From Gymnothorax reevesii (lineage: Eukaryota > Chordata > Actinopteri > Anguilliformes > Muraenidae), in the NCBI GenBank assembly GCA_029721435.1, contig CM056576.1, positions 115,557,166 through 115,621,165 of the forward strand: 64,000 nucleotides of DNA. Reading direction: 5' to 3'. Under the pieces are notes generated by a model, which ran no database searches, was not told where the DNA came from, and saw nothing but the letters and a program-made list of their open reading frames with translations. This document shows positions 44,902-56,885 of this stretch, piece by piece (the stretch's first letter is position 1; every line of letters starts with the position of its first letter). Both the position numbers and the translations under genes were made by a program.

Positions 44902-45051
44902 CCCTCCTCCAGAACACACTCTGGTGCCCTCCTCCGGATCACACTCTGGCGCCCTCCCCTGGAACACACTCTGGCGCGCTCCTCCAGAACACCCTCTGGC
45001 ACCCTCCTCCGGAACACACTCTGGCGCCCTCCTCCAGAACACACTCTGGCG
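44902..45051. repeat. Minisatellite 1: 25 bp x 6
   Basis: Six tandem units of CCCTCCTCCAGAACACACTC TGGCG type, starting every 25 bases (44902, 44927, 44952, 44977, 45002, 45027). A related single unit occurs near 45564. The period is not a multiple of three. Confidence 0.92.
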
Positions 45052-45115
45052 CCACCGGGAGGACCCTCCCACCAAGGCACACCTCCTGGCGTGCCGAGTA
45101 AACCGGGACCAGAGC

Positions 45116-45395
45116 ACTCCACATCAGCGTCATCCACTGGCACCTTGGGCACTCCACATCAGCGTCATCCGCTGGCACCTTGAGCAGTCCACATCAGCGT
45201 CATCAGCTGGCACCTTGAGCACTCCACATCAGCGTCATCCACTGGCACCTTGAGCACTCCACATCAGCGTCATCTGCTGGCACCTGGAGGACTCCACATC
45301 AGTGTCATCCGCTGGCACCCGGAGCACTCCACATCAGTGTCATCCGCTGGCACCCGGAGCATTCCACATCAGCAGGCACTGGAACACTCATGGCG
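45116..45395. repeat. Minisatellite 2: 35 bp x 8
   Basis: Eight units beginning ACTCCACATCAGCGTCATCC at 45116, 45151, 45186, 45221, 45256, 45291, 45326 and 45361, the last one imperfect. Units differ by single bases and are contiguous, with no unique spacers. Confidence 0.93.
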
Positions 45396-45604
45396 CCTGT
45401 CGCCGGAGCCACACTGGCGCCACACCTGACGCCCTCCTCCGGGACCCACGGCGGCGCACCCCTCCGGAACACTCGGCAAAGCCACCGGGAAGACCCTCCC
45501 CCCAAGGTACGCCTCCTGGCATGCCAGGGGAAACTGAGGCCCACCTCTGGACCACACTGGGGCACCCTCCTCCGGATCACACACTGGGGCGCCTTCCCAG
45601 GCGC

Positions 45605-46265
45605 CCTTCTTCGCATATCGCGTTAGATTTTGTTATGGGTTTGCCTGTATCTGACGGCAACACGGTCATTTTGTTGGTGGTTGACCGTTTTTCTAAAGCG
45701 GCCAATTTTGTCGCGCTACCCAAGCTGCCTTCAGCACGGGAGACAGCGCATCTTGTGGTCAACAATGTGTTCTGAGTGCATGGGCTTCCGCAAGATGTCG
45801 TGTCTGACCAAGGCCCTCAGTTTACGGCCAGATTTTGGCAGGCGTTTTGTCAGCAGCTGGGGGCCACAGTGAGTCTCTCTTTGGGGTTTCACCCGGAGAC
45901 CAATGAGCAGACAGAACGGACTAATCAGTCTCTTGAAAACACTCTCCGATGTTTGGCGGCGGATAATCCCTCATCGTGGAGTCGATTTTTAGCTTGGGCC
46001 GAGTATTCTCATAACTCGTTGTGTAATTCCTCCATGGGGCTTTCCCCGTTTGAGGCCCAATGGGTTACCAACCCCCAACTGAGAATGATTCCGAGATTAC
46101 CTCAGTCAACCAGTTCATTTGGCGCTGCCGGTCTTTTTAGACAAAGGTCCGTTCTTCGCTGTTGCGCTCGGGGCGCAAACAAAAATCCTTCGCTGATAGA
46201 AGGCGTCGTTTGGCCCCGTCTTATCGGGTTGGGCAGAGAGTTTGGCTAGATCTAGAGAGATATTG
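45605..46265 (+). pseudogene. Ty3/gypsy integrase pseudogene
   Basis: Integrase joins element DNA to the host chromosome. The plus strand reads [13 protein letters not shown] (first Asp), [20 protein letters not shown] (second Asp) and FHPETNEQTERTNQSL (Glu), the usual Ty3/gypsy core. An in-frame TGA at 45773-45775 cuts it before HGLPQDVV, and a frameshift near 46165 separates it from the SYRVGQRVWLDLERY tail. The upstream zinc-binding region and all reverse transcriptase are missing, replaced by the minisatellites. It is a conventional gypsy integrase, not closely similar to the Gmr1-type one. Confidence 0.85.
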
Positions 46266-48125
46266 TCAGGGACTTAGTTGCTTATCAGGAATAGTGTTAG
46301 TGAGCAAGGGAATCTTTGGTTTATTTCCCTTTTCTTTTGTTTTTCTTGAGCTCGCCTGTTTTCTACCACGGACGGTGGCAGGTCCGTTGGTAGCGCGAGT
46401 CTCATTATTTTTATCTGTTTTTAGTCTCTCAGCACGCTGTGAGTGTTGCGTTTTTATTTCTGGCTGCTGCTCTTGGCGTCCACTGCTAGTAGTCATCACA
46501 CTAGCTACCTAACTTGTAATCTAGCTTGTTGGGACACAAAAATTAGAGTGCGCTGTACATAAAGGGTACTGCTTGGCAACAAACTGTGCTTCACATGTAT
46601 ATACATGAACGACTAAGTGCAGCAATGACCACGTTTTGTCAGGCCTGGTGCACCCGATGAAAATGCAAAGTGCAAAGTCAGATGTAGGTACAAACATTTT
46701 AGGAGTTAATACCTACTTTATTATACCCTTCTGGAGCACTTCAGTCCTGTTACCATGGTAGTTGACAAAACACTTGTGGCGCGAAACAGGTCAGCATCCT
46801 TGTAGAAGACTAGGCCAGCTAGCAACACTGCTAGTATGGGTTTAGGATAGCCAGCTAGCTAGCATATGTCATGTAGCTCACGCCTATTTATTATATATTG
46901 CTGAAATAGATTGCAGAAGTGTGTCAGGTGCTGAGTGTTAACCTCATTATTCCCTCCTCCCAACGGTATTGAATCAGTTTTTCATTTTGATTTCCTTAAT
47001 TGATTAATTTACGTCTCGTTTCATTCTCAACCCGTCTTGTTCGCTCATTTTCCCCAGTCCCCTTGTTAAGTGGTATAGGCTGTATTTAAGTCTGTGTGCC
47101 TTCGTCATTTCTCGCTGGCTTGTTCTGTCGGCCAGAAGTGTTCTATGCAGCTCTTTGAACTGAGCAGAAAACTCTCCATCTTCAGAAACATTACAGAACA
47201 CCTTCACCTCAACTTATGCACTTTATAAGGCACAGCCTCTCCCTGCACCCTTGCAGTCTCTTGCAGTAACAGTTCTGTGATGGCCAGGTGTCCCTGTAGA
47301 TGCCCTGATCTGCTGGCTGAGCAATTTAACTTAAACACCTAGCTTCTAACCTTGGACTGTTATGACCATATTATGGATTCACCCCTTTGTGACTATTGTT
47401 GTTCGCTTGTGGTGGATCATTTGTTTCATTTCCCTCCTTCGCAGAACTGTTCTTTCTCATGGTTGCTTGTGTATTTAAGTTTGTAAATCCATTTCCCCTT
47501 TGCTGTATTCTTGTCTTGTGCCTTTGGTGCATGATCTACTGTGAAAATGGAAAGCTGGATGGCCCAGAACACTGTAGCAGGTGCACACCTTTGAACTAGA
47601 GTGAAGATGGACCAGATTCTGTAGTTTTGGCAAAGTGGCTTTTTCCTGGTCCTTCTTCACTCCAGGTTGAAGGTGTGGAGCTGCCAGGGTTCCCTGGTCC
47701 ATCCATCTTGCCATGCCAGTTCTGACCTCATGCCACCTCTTCGACTTTGTCAAGCCTTGATTCCTCTAGTACCTGTACCTTAACTGTTCTGTTAAGATAG
47801 TTATAATAAAAAGCATACAAAAAATGGCCACTCTTTGGATTGACAAAAATACCCTGTTAATTGGAATTGGAACAAGAAAATGGATAGATTTGCTCACAGA
47901 TGCTTAAATAAAACATTTTCCCAGCAGTCAGGTGTAGTAGGTCATTTCTAAATACAAAACATGTTGTCACTTAAAGCAAATGAGTTACAGCAGCCTAAGA
48001 CATCAGGTTCCATCGTGAACATTTTAAAAGCATTTGTGTGTGTAATGGATGGAAATATTAATTCGCTTCATCATGTCTTCAAACATTATAATATTGCTAT
48101 GCATCACACATGCATTGTGTTGAGC
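46266..48125. other. Unassigned intergenic DNA
   Basis: The first 230 bp may be the end of the gypsy element. The rest has no gene I recognise; the pyrimidine-rich 47000-47780 segment may be LTR-derived. Confidence 0.35.
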
Positions 48126-48163
48126 AGTTTTTGTACTGAGTTGATAGGTTTCCTATCACTGTG
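48126..48163 (-). other. V6 recombination signal sequence
   Basis: Minus strand: consensus heptamer CACAGTG (48163-48157), 22-bp spacer, nonamer ACAAAAACT (48134-48126). Confidence 0.92.
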
Positions 48164-48770
48164 GGCTGCAAGGCACAGTAATACAGAGCAGAGTCTGACA
48201 CTTCAGCAGAGAAGATGTTAAGATGCACAAGTTTGTTCTCTTTGTCAAATTCAACATAAAATTTTCCAGCTTTCTTCTTTGGCTCAGTCCCACTGGCATC
48301 CATAATGACGATGAGGAATTGTGGTTTTGATGAGCGATATTGACGATACCAGTGCAGATAATTCACATTTACAGAACTACTATAGGAGCATGAGAGTGAA
48401 ACATCACTTCTCTCCATGGCATGTACTGTGTAGTTTTTTGGCGTGATAGAATCTCCAAAACTGAACCCTGCAGAAAATGAGTAGTACAGAATCATTTGCA
48501 CATATTCATTCTGTTCAAATGGTCTTTCTCAATCCAACAAAATTAAATCCTCATTTATATACAGATTGGTCACAATCAGCATTGTTCTATACCCTGTACG
48601 CTTGGCGATAAGAGTGGAAGAAATTTAGTGTCTAGATTTAGTTTTTCAATCCAATTAACTCAGCAGCTTGATATTTAAAAAAAATAGTTGATGAAAGAAA
48701 TTAGAAATAAACAAGGATGGTACTTACCCATAATTGTTGAAAACAGAAAGAATAAACACTGCAGCCTCAT
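48164..48770 (-). CDS. TRAV: V6: T-cell receptor alpha/delta V segment
   Basis: The leader exon is 48770-48728 (MRLQCLFFLFSTIM), donor GTAAGT. The intron is 260 bp. The V exon is 48467-48164, starting after CTGCAG with FSFGDSITPK. The first Cys is in VSLSC, the core is LHWYRQYRS, and the second Cys is in VSDSALYYC, followed by ALQP. In frame with a good recombination signal. The Pro of WYRQYP is Arg. Same subgroup as V3, V4, V7 and V8. Confidence 0.92.
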
Positions 48771-48838
48771 GATAAGTGTTAAAATAGGGGCATTGACTTC
48801 AAACAGAGCAAGAGCTGAATCAAGTTTCCACTCACTCC

Positions 48839-48846
48839 ATTTGCAG
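48839..48846. promoter_or_regulatory. Octamer-like site upstream of V6
   Basis: ATTTGCAG, one base from the octamer ATTTGCAT that drives many immunoglobulin and some T-cell receptor V promoters, about 70 bp upstream of the V6 leader. It could be chance. Confidence 0.35.
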
Positions 48847-48849
48847 TAG

Positions 48850-49917
48850 TTATGCTGAATGATCCTCCCACTTACTTTTCAGCTCCTCCTCTGCATGTAA
48901 ACCATGATGGCACATCCGTGAAATGTGGTTTAGACTTGAACCCAAAAGGTGGGCTTGAAAAAAAAATCTGGCTGTGGTATAGAGCAGTTTATTAAAGTAA
49001 ATGATAAGGTTGATAAGGAGTGAAGGGGAGGGAGTGAACCTAATACACTGAATTAGATTAGTATCAAGCAAAACAAGAAAATCACTTAGCAATGACAGTA
49101 GCTCGGTCATAATGTTAGTGCCATACTGGTGAATTGAATGATTTGGAAAAGACTGGAGTGAAGAGCCGGGGTATGGATACAACAGGAGTGATGAGTAGAT
49201 GGGTCATAGGTCTACAGATGTATCGGCCGCAGGAGAGGAATGGATAGCCAAGCAAAGACACACACATGCAGGGAGTGAGGAAAAAAAAAGAAACGACGAG
49301 AAACATAAAGGGAGAAAAAGCAGAATCAGAAGGAATAAGGATAAGGCACAGACATAACCGTAGCACCATTACAATACAACTCATTCTCATCCCGACTCAT
49401 CATCCAATCACAGTACCTGATCAAGCGTCAATATCAAAAACTTAGACTTTTTTGTGCCATTTTTTTACGCCCAGGGTTAGGGTTTGGGTAAAGGATTAGG
49501 AGACGCAGAGTTTTGGGACCTAACCTCACTTTGGGCGTCATTAGAGTTTGGGCATCGATACTCTTAAACGGCCTAGCTATAATGTATAAATTGAAAGGCC
49601 AGGTGTTGTCCTTGGATACCTAGTTGACTGATGCCTCGTTTGCTAGGTAGTCTGACCAGAGCTACGATGCTGCCACCTAAATTCACGCTTGATCCTGTCA
49701 GATTACCCAGTATAGCAGAATTAAAAAAATAAAAAGTGTCCCCCGTGCCAATTTTGGGCAACCTCCAGGATGATAAACACTTTTTTTTTTTTACTTGGAC
49801 TAACAGATATAGCATAGGTTTGTATTGGGGACGTATAGGAAGTCATTTTGAACTTTCATTTGGTGACCTTCGTATTGACGTCCGAAGGTCAAATGTGACC
49901 TTGCGAAAATTCAATGA
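48850..49917. other. Unassigned intergenic DNA
   Basis: No gene. The short open frames on the minus strand have no recognisable motif. Confidence 0.35.
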
Positions 49918-50390
49918 TGTGACGTGGAAAAAAGCCACTAGATGGCAGTATTGACCTTTTTTTTTGGTAAGCCCAGTCTGGAGCTAGGTTTGGGCATGTC
50001 CTGGGCATGTCTGAGAGGAGAAGTTCCAGAGAATTGAAAAAAGCCTGGAAGGTGGGAGGGGGCTGCAAAAGAGTATATAAGGAGAAGAATTGAGAGACTA
50101 AAGTAGTAGGAGAAATTGCAAGGAGAAGGATACATTTGACTAGACCTGTCACTCTTTTCAAGACCTGTGAAGTTTTTTTTGTAGATTTTTGCCTGTGTTG
50201 GAGCATTTCCCTTTCCTGGGACATCACCAAGCAACCCAAACAAAGGGACTGTAAATATTTTTTTTTCCTTTATATATCAGTCTTGGTCAGTAGTATAAAT
50301 TGTAAGTTAGTTGTCAGTTTTTCTTTGTTTAATTAAATCTGTTTAAGTTTTAAAATTTTGTCTGTCATCCCTTGTTGTCTTATGTCTTAT
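49918..50390 (+). repeat. Solo LTR related to the Gmr1-type element
   Basis: Aligns along its whole length with the LTR at 8422-8916: TGTGACGTGG start, GCCACTAGATGGCAGTATTG, GGGCATGTCCTGGGCATGTC, GCAAAAGAGTATATAAGG, ACATCACCAAGC and CTGTCATCCCTTG. Many substitutions and small indels show an older relative. No second LTR or coding sequence is seen nearby. The right boundary is approximate. Confidence 0.8.
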
Positions 50391-51321
50391 GTTGCCTGTT
50401 TTAGGCTGGAAGATGGGTTGGAGGGGCTCCACTGTCTCCAGGCAGGCTGTGAGTTACACCAGAAATTAGTTTGTGGCGGTTGGGCGGCTGCAGACAGAGT
50501 GTATGCTATAGGCTGGTGCCACAGGATTCAGTGTGGGGGCATGGCACAGCTAACTGGGGAAAAACGGATGAATCACGTCTTGGGAAAAAATTTTTTTAAT
50601 AATTTACCCCCCCCCCCAATTGATTCCCAGCATGAGTGAAAACACTTTTCCAAAGGCAAAAATCATCTTCGTTATGGTTCTGTGTGTGATTTGGGTAAAA
50701 TTTTGAGATTCAGTTTCCATTGTTTTGTCCTTTATACTTATGGTCTTATATACTTATATTAATATCGACACATTCTAAAACATCACTGCTGCATACATAT
50801 TCTGATAGCCCAGGTTGTCCTGAAAAAAAAAAAGATGCATATAACCTGATTGTGGATTACAGAGTTGAGGTTATAGGAGCATTACAGCACAAGAAGATAA
50901 AGTGAACCAGAAATTGGAGGGGGGGGGGTTGGGTGCCTTAGACCCCAGAGGGTTAACCCCTTAGATGCCTTCTTAATCTTCAGTGGGTCAACAAAATAGG
51001 CTGTACCCATTCTCCAAAATCCGATATCGGGACGAGACTTCCTCCTCAATGGTAATTTAAAAGAATGATTGAACACAGAATTAGGCTATTCGTGCTCATT
51101 TTAACTTAAAAAGGAGAACTGGTGACACCTGATGGTCCTTAGGATTTTTGGAGTCAAGTAAAGTCAATTTTATCAAGATTGAGAACAGGTCATGACCAAT
51201 CATTGTTTTTAATGATGTTTTGTGCATTTCTTATTGCCAATTTACCAGCCGCCACTGATTTGGTTTATATTATGAAAATTATTATTATTAGGGTCCACAA
51301 CTAGCTGTTATTGTCACGTTA

Positions 51322-51367
<46 letters not shown>

Positions 51368-52162
51368 CGTGCTTGCGTGCGTGCGTGCGAAAATGTTAAT
51401 TAATTAATTAATTGTATTTGATTTTTTGGCCAGTTGGGAAAATGATGGGTGTAGAAGTGGGGTTAACTTTGTGTCACTTGCATTTATTCAACTGTATCGA
51501 ATGGTTATCCATTAAAACTCCAATAAATATCCAATCTGTAAAAGAAAGTAGGTGACTTTTGTACAATTCATTTTTAAAATGTATTACTTGTAATGCATGT
51601 GCTACTGACTGAATGAAAGAAATATATGCGTAACATTAATGAGCAAAAATGACCGTTCAACATAAAACAATTCTGCAATGTTGTCTTGGTTCAGGTTGTA
51701 CAAAGTGATTAAAATATATAGATATAATATTATTTGGAAACACTTTCTTTTAATAGTCCCATATAGATATTCAACAAAATGCTGACTAAAATGTAAGTTA
51801 AATACTAATAAGTTTTCAGTAAAATGCCTCCAAGCCTGCAATAATAATTTAACTATATGTATTCTGCGATTGGTGGTGAGATGGAGACACCAAGCTTGCC
51901 AGGACAAACAGAAAGAGGAGGAGTGAATTGAGAAGAAGTGAGGCGGAACTAGGGCTTATATAGAATTCGGGTGACACCCCCAATTAATGCCAGCTGGCCC
52001 AAGAATTCGATTGAGAGCAAAAAGATGTCGTCCCGGACGAGAGCAGCAAAGAAAGCTCTCAAATCCACCAAACCATAACATATTCAATGAATAAAAACAT
52101 ATTTGCAACTGGGTATCACTACATTCTTTCAGTTTTATGCTAGTAGCATTTCAGTAGTGCCA
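50391..52162. other. Unassigned intergenic DNA
   Basis: Apart from the microsatellite at 51324-51363, I see no gene or repeat boundary. Confidence 0.4.
51324..51363. repeat. (GT)n microsatellite
   Basis: About twenty GT units, followed by GCGTGC repeats and TTAATTAA repeats up to about 51412. Confidence 0.95.
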
Positions 52163-52200
52163 GGTTTTAGCACAGAGCTCATGGGTTTCCTGTCACTGTG
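52163..52200 (-). other. V7 recombination signal sequence
   Basis: Minus strand: consensus heptamer CACAGTG (52200-52194), 22-bp spacer, nonamer GCTAAAACC (52171-52163, two changes). The weak nonamer may lower its use. Confidence 0.8.
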
Positions 52201-52958
52201 GGCGCCAGGGCACAGTAGTACATTGCAGTGTCTGTTACTTCAGCAGAGGAGATCTCCAGATGTACACGTTTGCTTTCTTCATGTTTAATGACAAAGCCAT
52301 TTTTCTCTTCTCTCCCTTTGTATGAGCTGATGAGGATGATAAACTCAGGTTTTGAATTGGGGTATTGGCGATACCAGTGCAGAAAAACTCCAGAAGTAGC
52401 CGTGGTGTAGGTGCATGTCAGCGTAACACTGCTGCTCTCCAAGGCATGGATTGTATTATTTGATGATGAAATTTCATCTTGAAAACTGTTACCTGCAGAA
52501 GAAATTGTATTCTATATATTACGTATTCACAGCCAAATTAAATTAGTCAAAATGAGATAAAACCATTTTCTAAATCATTTTCACCAGTTATTATTATTAT
52601 TATCATTATTATTATATCAGTGATCAAAACCTCAATTTTTTTTTTCCATTAACAGACATGATTGCTACATTACGATATTGTGAAGCACATTTTAATCATG
52701 CATATGCAATCTCACGTATGACAGGATTATTCATGTCAGAAACAGTTTTATCATCCATAACTTCATATATTTCACAAGTACTTCATTCTTTATGAAGTAT
52801 TAAAGTAATTACAGTATATGACCATAAATACTGTTACATTAATACTGCCATATGAATAATATATTGGAGTTGGGCTAAAACAACTCCTCAAATGAAGGAA
52901 TTGCAAAATCCCACTCACCCACCATTGTTGATAGCAGAACAAAACAGAGCAGTATCAT
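52201..52958 (-). CDS. TRAV: V7: T-cell receptor alpha/delta V segment
   Basis: The leader exon is 52958-52919 (MILLCFVLLSTMV), donor GTGAGT. The intron is 426 bp, the longest of the undisturbed ones. The V exon is 52492-52201, starting after CTGCAG with NSFQDEISSS. The first Cys is in VTLTC, the core is LHWYRQYPN, and the second Cys is in VTDTAMYYC, followed by ALAP. In frame. The exon starts well upstream of its first internal Met (MESSS, actually the triplet at the LESSS position), so the leader must be supplied by splicing. The recombination signal nonamer is poorer than in its neighbours. Confidence 0.9.
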
Positions 52959-53044
52959 GTTAGCAGTTTGAAGCAAATCTTCAGTTTAACCAAAGGTAGA
53001 ACACACTACATCCTCCACTGTAATTTTAGTGAGAACCTCCTCCG

Positions 53045-53052
53045 ATTTGCAT
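53045..53052. promoter_or_regulatory. Octamer upstream of V7
   Basis: A perfect ATTTGCAT, about 87 bp upstream of the V7 leader ATG, the usual distance for V-gene promoters. Octamers bind POU-family factors. Only V7 has an exact copy in this window. Confidence 0.5.
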
Positions 53053-53095
53053 GGTTTTTGCCCCTCCCCAGGACACAAAATACCAACTGAGGATC

Positions 53096-55400
53096 AAGTC
53101 AAGTCAAGTCACATTTATTTATGTAGCACATTTAAAACAACAGAAATTGACCCAAAGTGCTTTACAGCAGAGGCAAATGCACTGAAATATCAGACATAAG
53201 AACAGAAATAAAACAATAGGCTAAAAAAACATATAAGTCAGGAGATAAAAGACATGGCAGAATTAAAATAAAAATATAAGTAATAATGATAAAAATAAAA
53301 CAGAAAATAGCAGATAATAATCAGAAAAGTGAACTTGATCGAGAAACCAAGTGGCAGCCTCAAACTGAGCCAAAAGCAAGATTAAAAAGATGGGTCTTTA
53401 GTTTTGATTCAAAATGATCAATTGAAGAACAGGTTTTAATGTGTAGTGGGAAATTATTCCAGAGACTGGGGGCAACAACTGAAAATGCAGAACCACCTCT
53501 TGTCTTGAAACGAGAATGAGGGACTGACAGGAGATTCTGTGTGGAAGACCTGAATTTGGAGTTAGGAGGTCAGTAATATATTGTGGAGCGAAACCATGAA
53601 GAGCTTTAAAAACAAATAGTAAAATCTAAAAATCAGATCTGTATTTTACAGGCAGTCAATGCAGTTTGGCCAGGACTGGGGTAATATATGTCTTTTTTTA
53701 GTGCCTGTTGAAAATCTGGCAGCTGCATTCTGAACCAACTGCAATCTTGACAGGGTGGAGTTTGTCAAACCTCTCTACAGAGCATTACAGTAAACCAGGC
53801 AGCCAGTGATAAAGGCGTGGATTACTTTTTCCAGGTCTTTACAGGATAACACAGGTTTTAATTTGGCAATGGTTCTGAGCTGAAAAAAGATGCCACTTAC
53901 AACATTACTGATTTGCTTGTTGAAATCCAGTGAAATGTCCAGGAAGACCCCTAGGTTTCTTCCAAAGCTATGCAAATTTGCAGTCAGGCGACCGAGAGTT
54001 TACAGGCACCAAATACACTAAGTAGCACCAAATAAAATAACTTCAGTTTTACAATCGTTAAGTTGAAGGATATTTCAGGACATCCAGCATTTAACATCAT
54101 CCAGACAATTGAAAAGTACGTTCAGGGAGCAAACATTATCAGGAGCGACTGGTAAATAAAGCTGCATGTCATCACCATAGCAATAGTGTAAAACATTGTA
54201 CTTCTTGAAGATAAACCCAAGTGGCAGCATGTAGCAGCAAGGAGAATAAGAGAGCCCCCAAGATTGAACCCTGAGGAATACCACATGTTATGGGAGATGA
54301 GGAAGAAGAGCAATTTCCTATTTTGACAGAAAATGTTCTGCCTTTGAGATAGGATGTAAACCATTTTAGCACAGGACCCTGCAGGCCAAATTAAACCTCT
54401 TAGCATTTTTAGAGGATGTTATGATCTATTGTGTTGAAGGCAGCGGTGAGATCAAGCAAGACTAAAATGGCACAAGAACCAGGGTCGACTGTGAGGAGGA
54501 TGTCATTATGTACCTTCACCAGTTGCAGTCTCTGTACTGTGCAAAGCTCAAAATCAAGACTGGAAATTGTCCAAGATTTTGAATCTATTTAGCTACAGAG
54601 AGACTTGAGAGAATATAACCTTCTCTAAAATCTTAGAAACAAAAGGACACAGTGAGTTCGGCCGATAATTATTTAGATCTTCAGGATCTAGACTAGGCTT
54701 TTTCAGCAGGGATTGAACTATGGCGCGTTTAAAACAGGCTGGGACGACACCATGTTTAGTGAACAACTAATTATGGCTTAGATAACTGGAAAAATAGTAC
54801 TAAAAACTTCCTTTAAAAGGCGCGAGAGTAGAATATCAAGAGAGAAAGAGGTAGGGTTCGTGTGAGAGACCACCCTAAGCAGTTCGGAGGATGACACCAA
54901 ATTAAACTGCTGAAGATGGCTAACTGGATGTTGCCTGAGCAGGATTAGAATCTGAGCAAGAAATTTGGGACCTAATGTTATCAATTTTACCTGTGAAGAA
55001 TTTTAGACATTTCTCACAGAGACAGCAGTGAGAGAAGAAGCAGGTGGGTGCAAAATGGAGTCAATAGTTTGGGTCAGCGAGCATTGATCTTAATTAAGTT
55101 AGTAAAATATTCAGCCTTAGCTGTCTTAACTGCATGCTGATAGGTCTTTAAAAAGTCATTTAAAATTGCATGAGACCTGTAGTTTGTCCTTTTTATATTT
55201 TCGCTCTGCCCTTCTGCAACCCTGTCTCAGAGCACAAGTGGATTCATTCAGCCAGGGGGTCCTCGAGTTATTCTTTGGTCTTTTCACCTTTAAGGGCGCT
55301 ACCTGATCCATTATGTTGGAGCAAGAACAGTAAAAAAAGCTCAACTAGTTCCTCTGTGACATACATTTTCGCTAGATGATATTTTATTCCTTCTATGTCA
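53096..55400 (-). pseudogene. L2-like LINE retrotransposon remnant
   Basis: Read on the minus strand from 55400 downwards: SNIMDQVAPLKVKRPK and PWLNESTCALRQGC (before the reverse transcriptase), CGIPQGSILGALLFS (about 54290), YCYGDDMQLYLP (about 54180, catalytic motif with Gly in place of the usual Ala), LFNCLDDVKCWMS, LGVFLDISLDFNKQIS, FFQLRTIAKLKP and LQLVQNAAARF (about 53720). The frame changes repeatedly and stops occur, so it is dead. The 5' end is truncated. The 3' end lies near 53096 at TTTAAATGTGCTACATAAAT-like sequence. The wording fits the LINE2/CR1 group of fish. Confidence 0.8.
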
Positions 55401-56460
55401 GCATAATGACAAGCTATGCTTTTCTAGTTTTAAAACTAAACTGAAGACAACTGCAGTATTGTACTAAAGACCATTATAAAATGAGGCCAACATATCAATT
55501 GAAACTACTTTTTCAAATTTTAGAAGGCTTTTAGAAATTCATAAATTAAGCTTTTGTTGATGAATATATCCTTTTCTGATTGAAAATGTGTGAAACTTTC
55601 TGTTTGCCAGAAGGGACTGCTCATGTTGTTCAATATACTACTTTCTGATTACCAGATTTGTCCACATGTTGTATTTTAGTGGAAATGTTCTACTACTTGT
55701 GTGGCTCATCCTATACTTCATGAGATTCCTAGAGTTTGGTGACTTGAGATTTCAAGGGACAGACTCGTTGAGGAAAACAATGTCCAGTGAATGAAAAATA
55801 AATATAACTTGTGCGGTGAATGAGGAGTTGTTGTTGTTAGAGCTAGTGAATATCTGGATGGGCAGTGGGTAATTGGCAGTATTTTCAACTGCATCTTGTA
55901 TTTCCATTTTCAAACAGTAGAAAAACCTAGAAATAAATAGAGGTTGAAAATCCTGGATCATAAAGTACAAATAAAAGCCCTGCCCAGTACTTTGTCCCAA
56001 TCGTTGTTTGCTAATGAGAATAGCTATTCCACCAGGAGGTAGGGCTAAATTGTGAAATGTGAAATCATCTGGCCGAGATCAGGGGTGGAAGGAAATACCA
56101 AAGGTTCTGGAGTCAAGAAACAAACTCATTGAGGATTACAATCACACTGAAAAACAGTGACATCCTGTGGACAACTGAATTCATTGCAGCATGCTGAAAA
56201 CAGGCTTTTTTTCTTCTTCTAAGCAGGCTACTTCCAATGAAATTGCCAAGGAAAAAGGAAATGACTGGGAAAAAAAAGTAGGAAATACATTCAACAACTC
56301 AGATCTTTCAAAATTATGTCAATTCATTGCCACTGAATACAGTGAACAAATTATTCTGTTATTGTTATCATTAGCTTTATTCTATTTACCCTACTTCAAT
56401 TTGTCTATTTTTGATTTAATTTTGTATTTTGGGTTATATTGTACTTATATACTTATATAC
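55401..56460. other. Unassigned intergenic DNA
   Basis: No gene or repeat boundary seen. Confidence 0.4.
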
Positions 56461-56885
56461 AGTACTTGGATGGGAGACCACTGAGGAAAACCTGGTTGCT
56501 GCCGGAAGAGGTGTTGGTGGGCGAGTAGGTGGCGATCTTCCCTCTGGCGGGATAATCCCCAATGCCCTGGTGCAGTGACGGGGACACTGTACTGAAGGAG
56601 ACGCCGTCTTTCGGATGAGACGTTAAACCGAGGTCCTGACTCACAGTGGTCATTAAAGATCCTATGACTCTCTTCGATAAGAGTAGGGGGCTCCCCGGTG
56701 TCATGGCTAAAGTCCCAACCTGGCTCTTTCAATCTGCCACCTAATCATCCCCTGATCTAATTGGCTGTGTAATTCCTCTGTCCCTCCCCACCTCTTCCCC
56801 CAGGGCTCCCTTGAAAAAGAGATTTCAATCTCAACGGGACTTCCCTGGTTAAATAAGGGTGAAATTAAATTTAAAAAATAAATTT
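56461..56885 (+). mobile_element. 5S-rRNA-derived SINE, 5' truncated
   Basis: The start AGTACTTGGATGGGAGACC is the 3' part of 5S ribosomal RNA. It is followed by a SINE body (GATGAGACGTTAAACCGAGG, GATCCTATGACTCTC) and a tail with CCCTGGTTAAATAAGGGTGA. This matches the layout of the fish SINE3 type, in which polymerase III transcription starts from 5S sequences. The 5S promoter half is missing, so this copy should not be transcribed by itself. Confidence 0.85.

Noticed and set aside
44767..45253. Long open frames on both strands rich in Pro/Gly/Cys
   Set aside because: They come from the 25- and 35-bp GC-rich arrays; the periods are not multiples of three and several frames are open at once.
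45116..45395. 35-bp repeats as a CRISPR array
   Set aside because: Units are contiguous, with no unique spacers, and lie in vertebrate DNA beside a gypsy fragment; it is a minisatellite.
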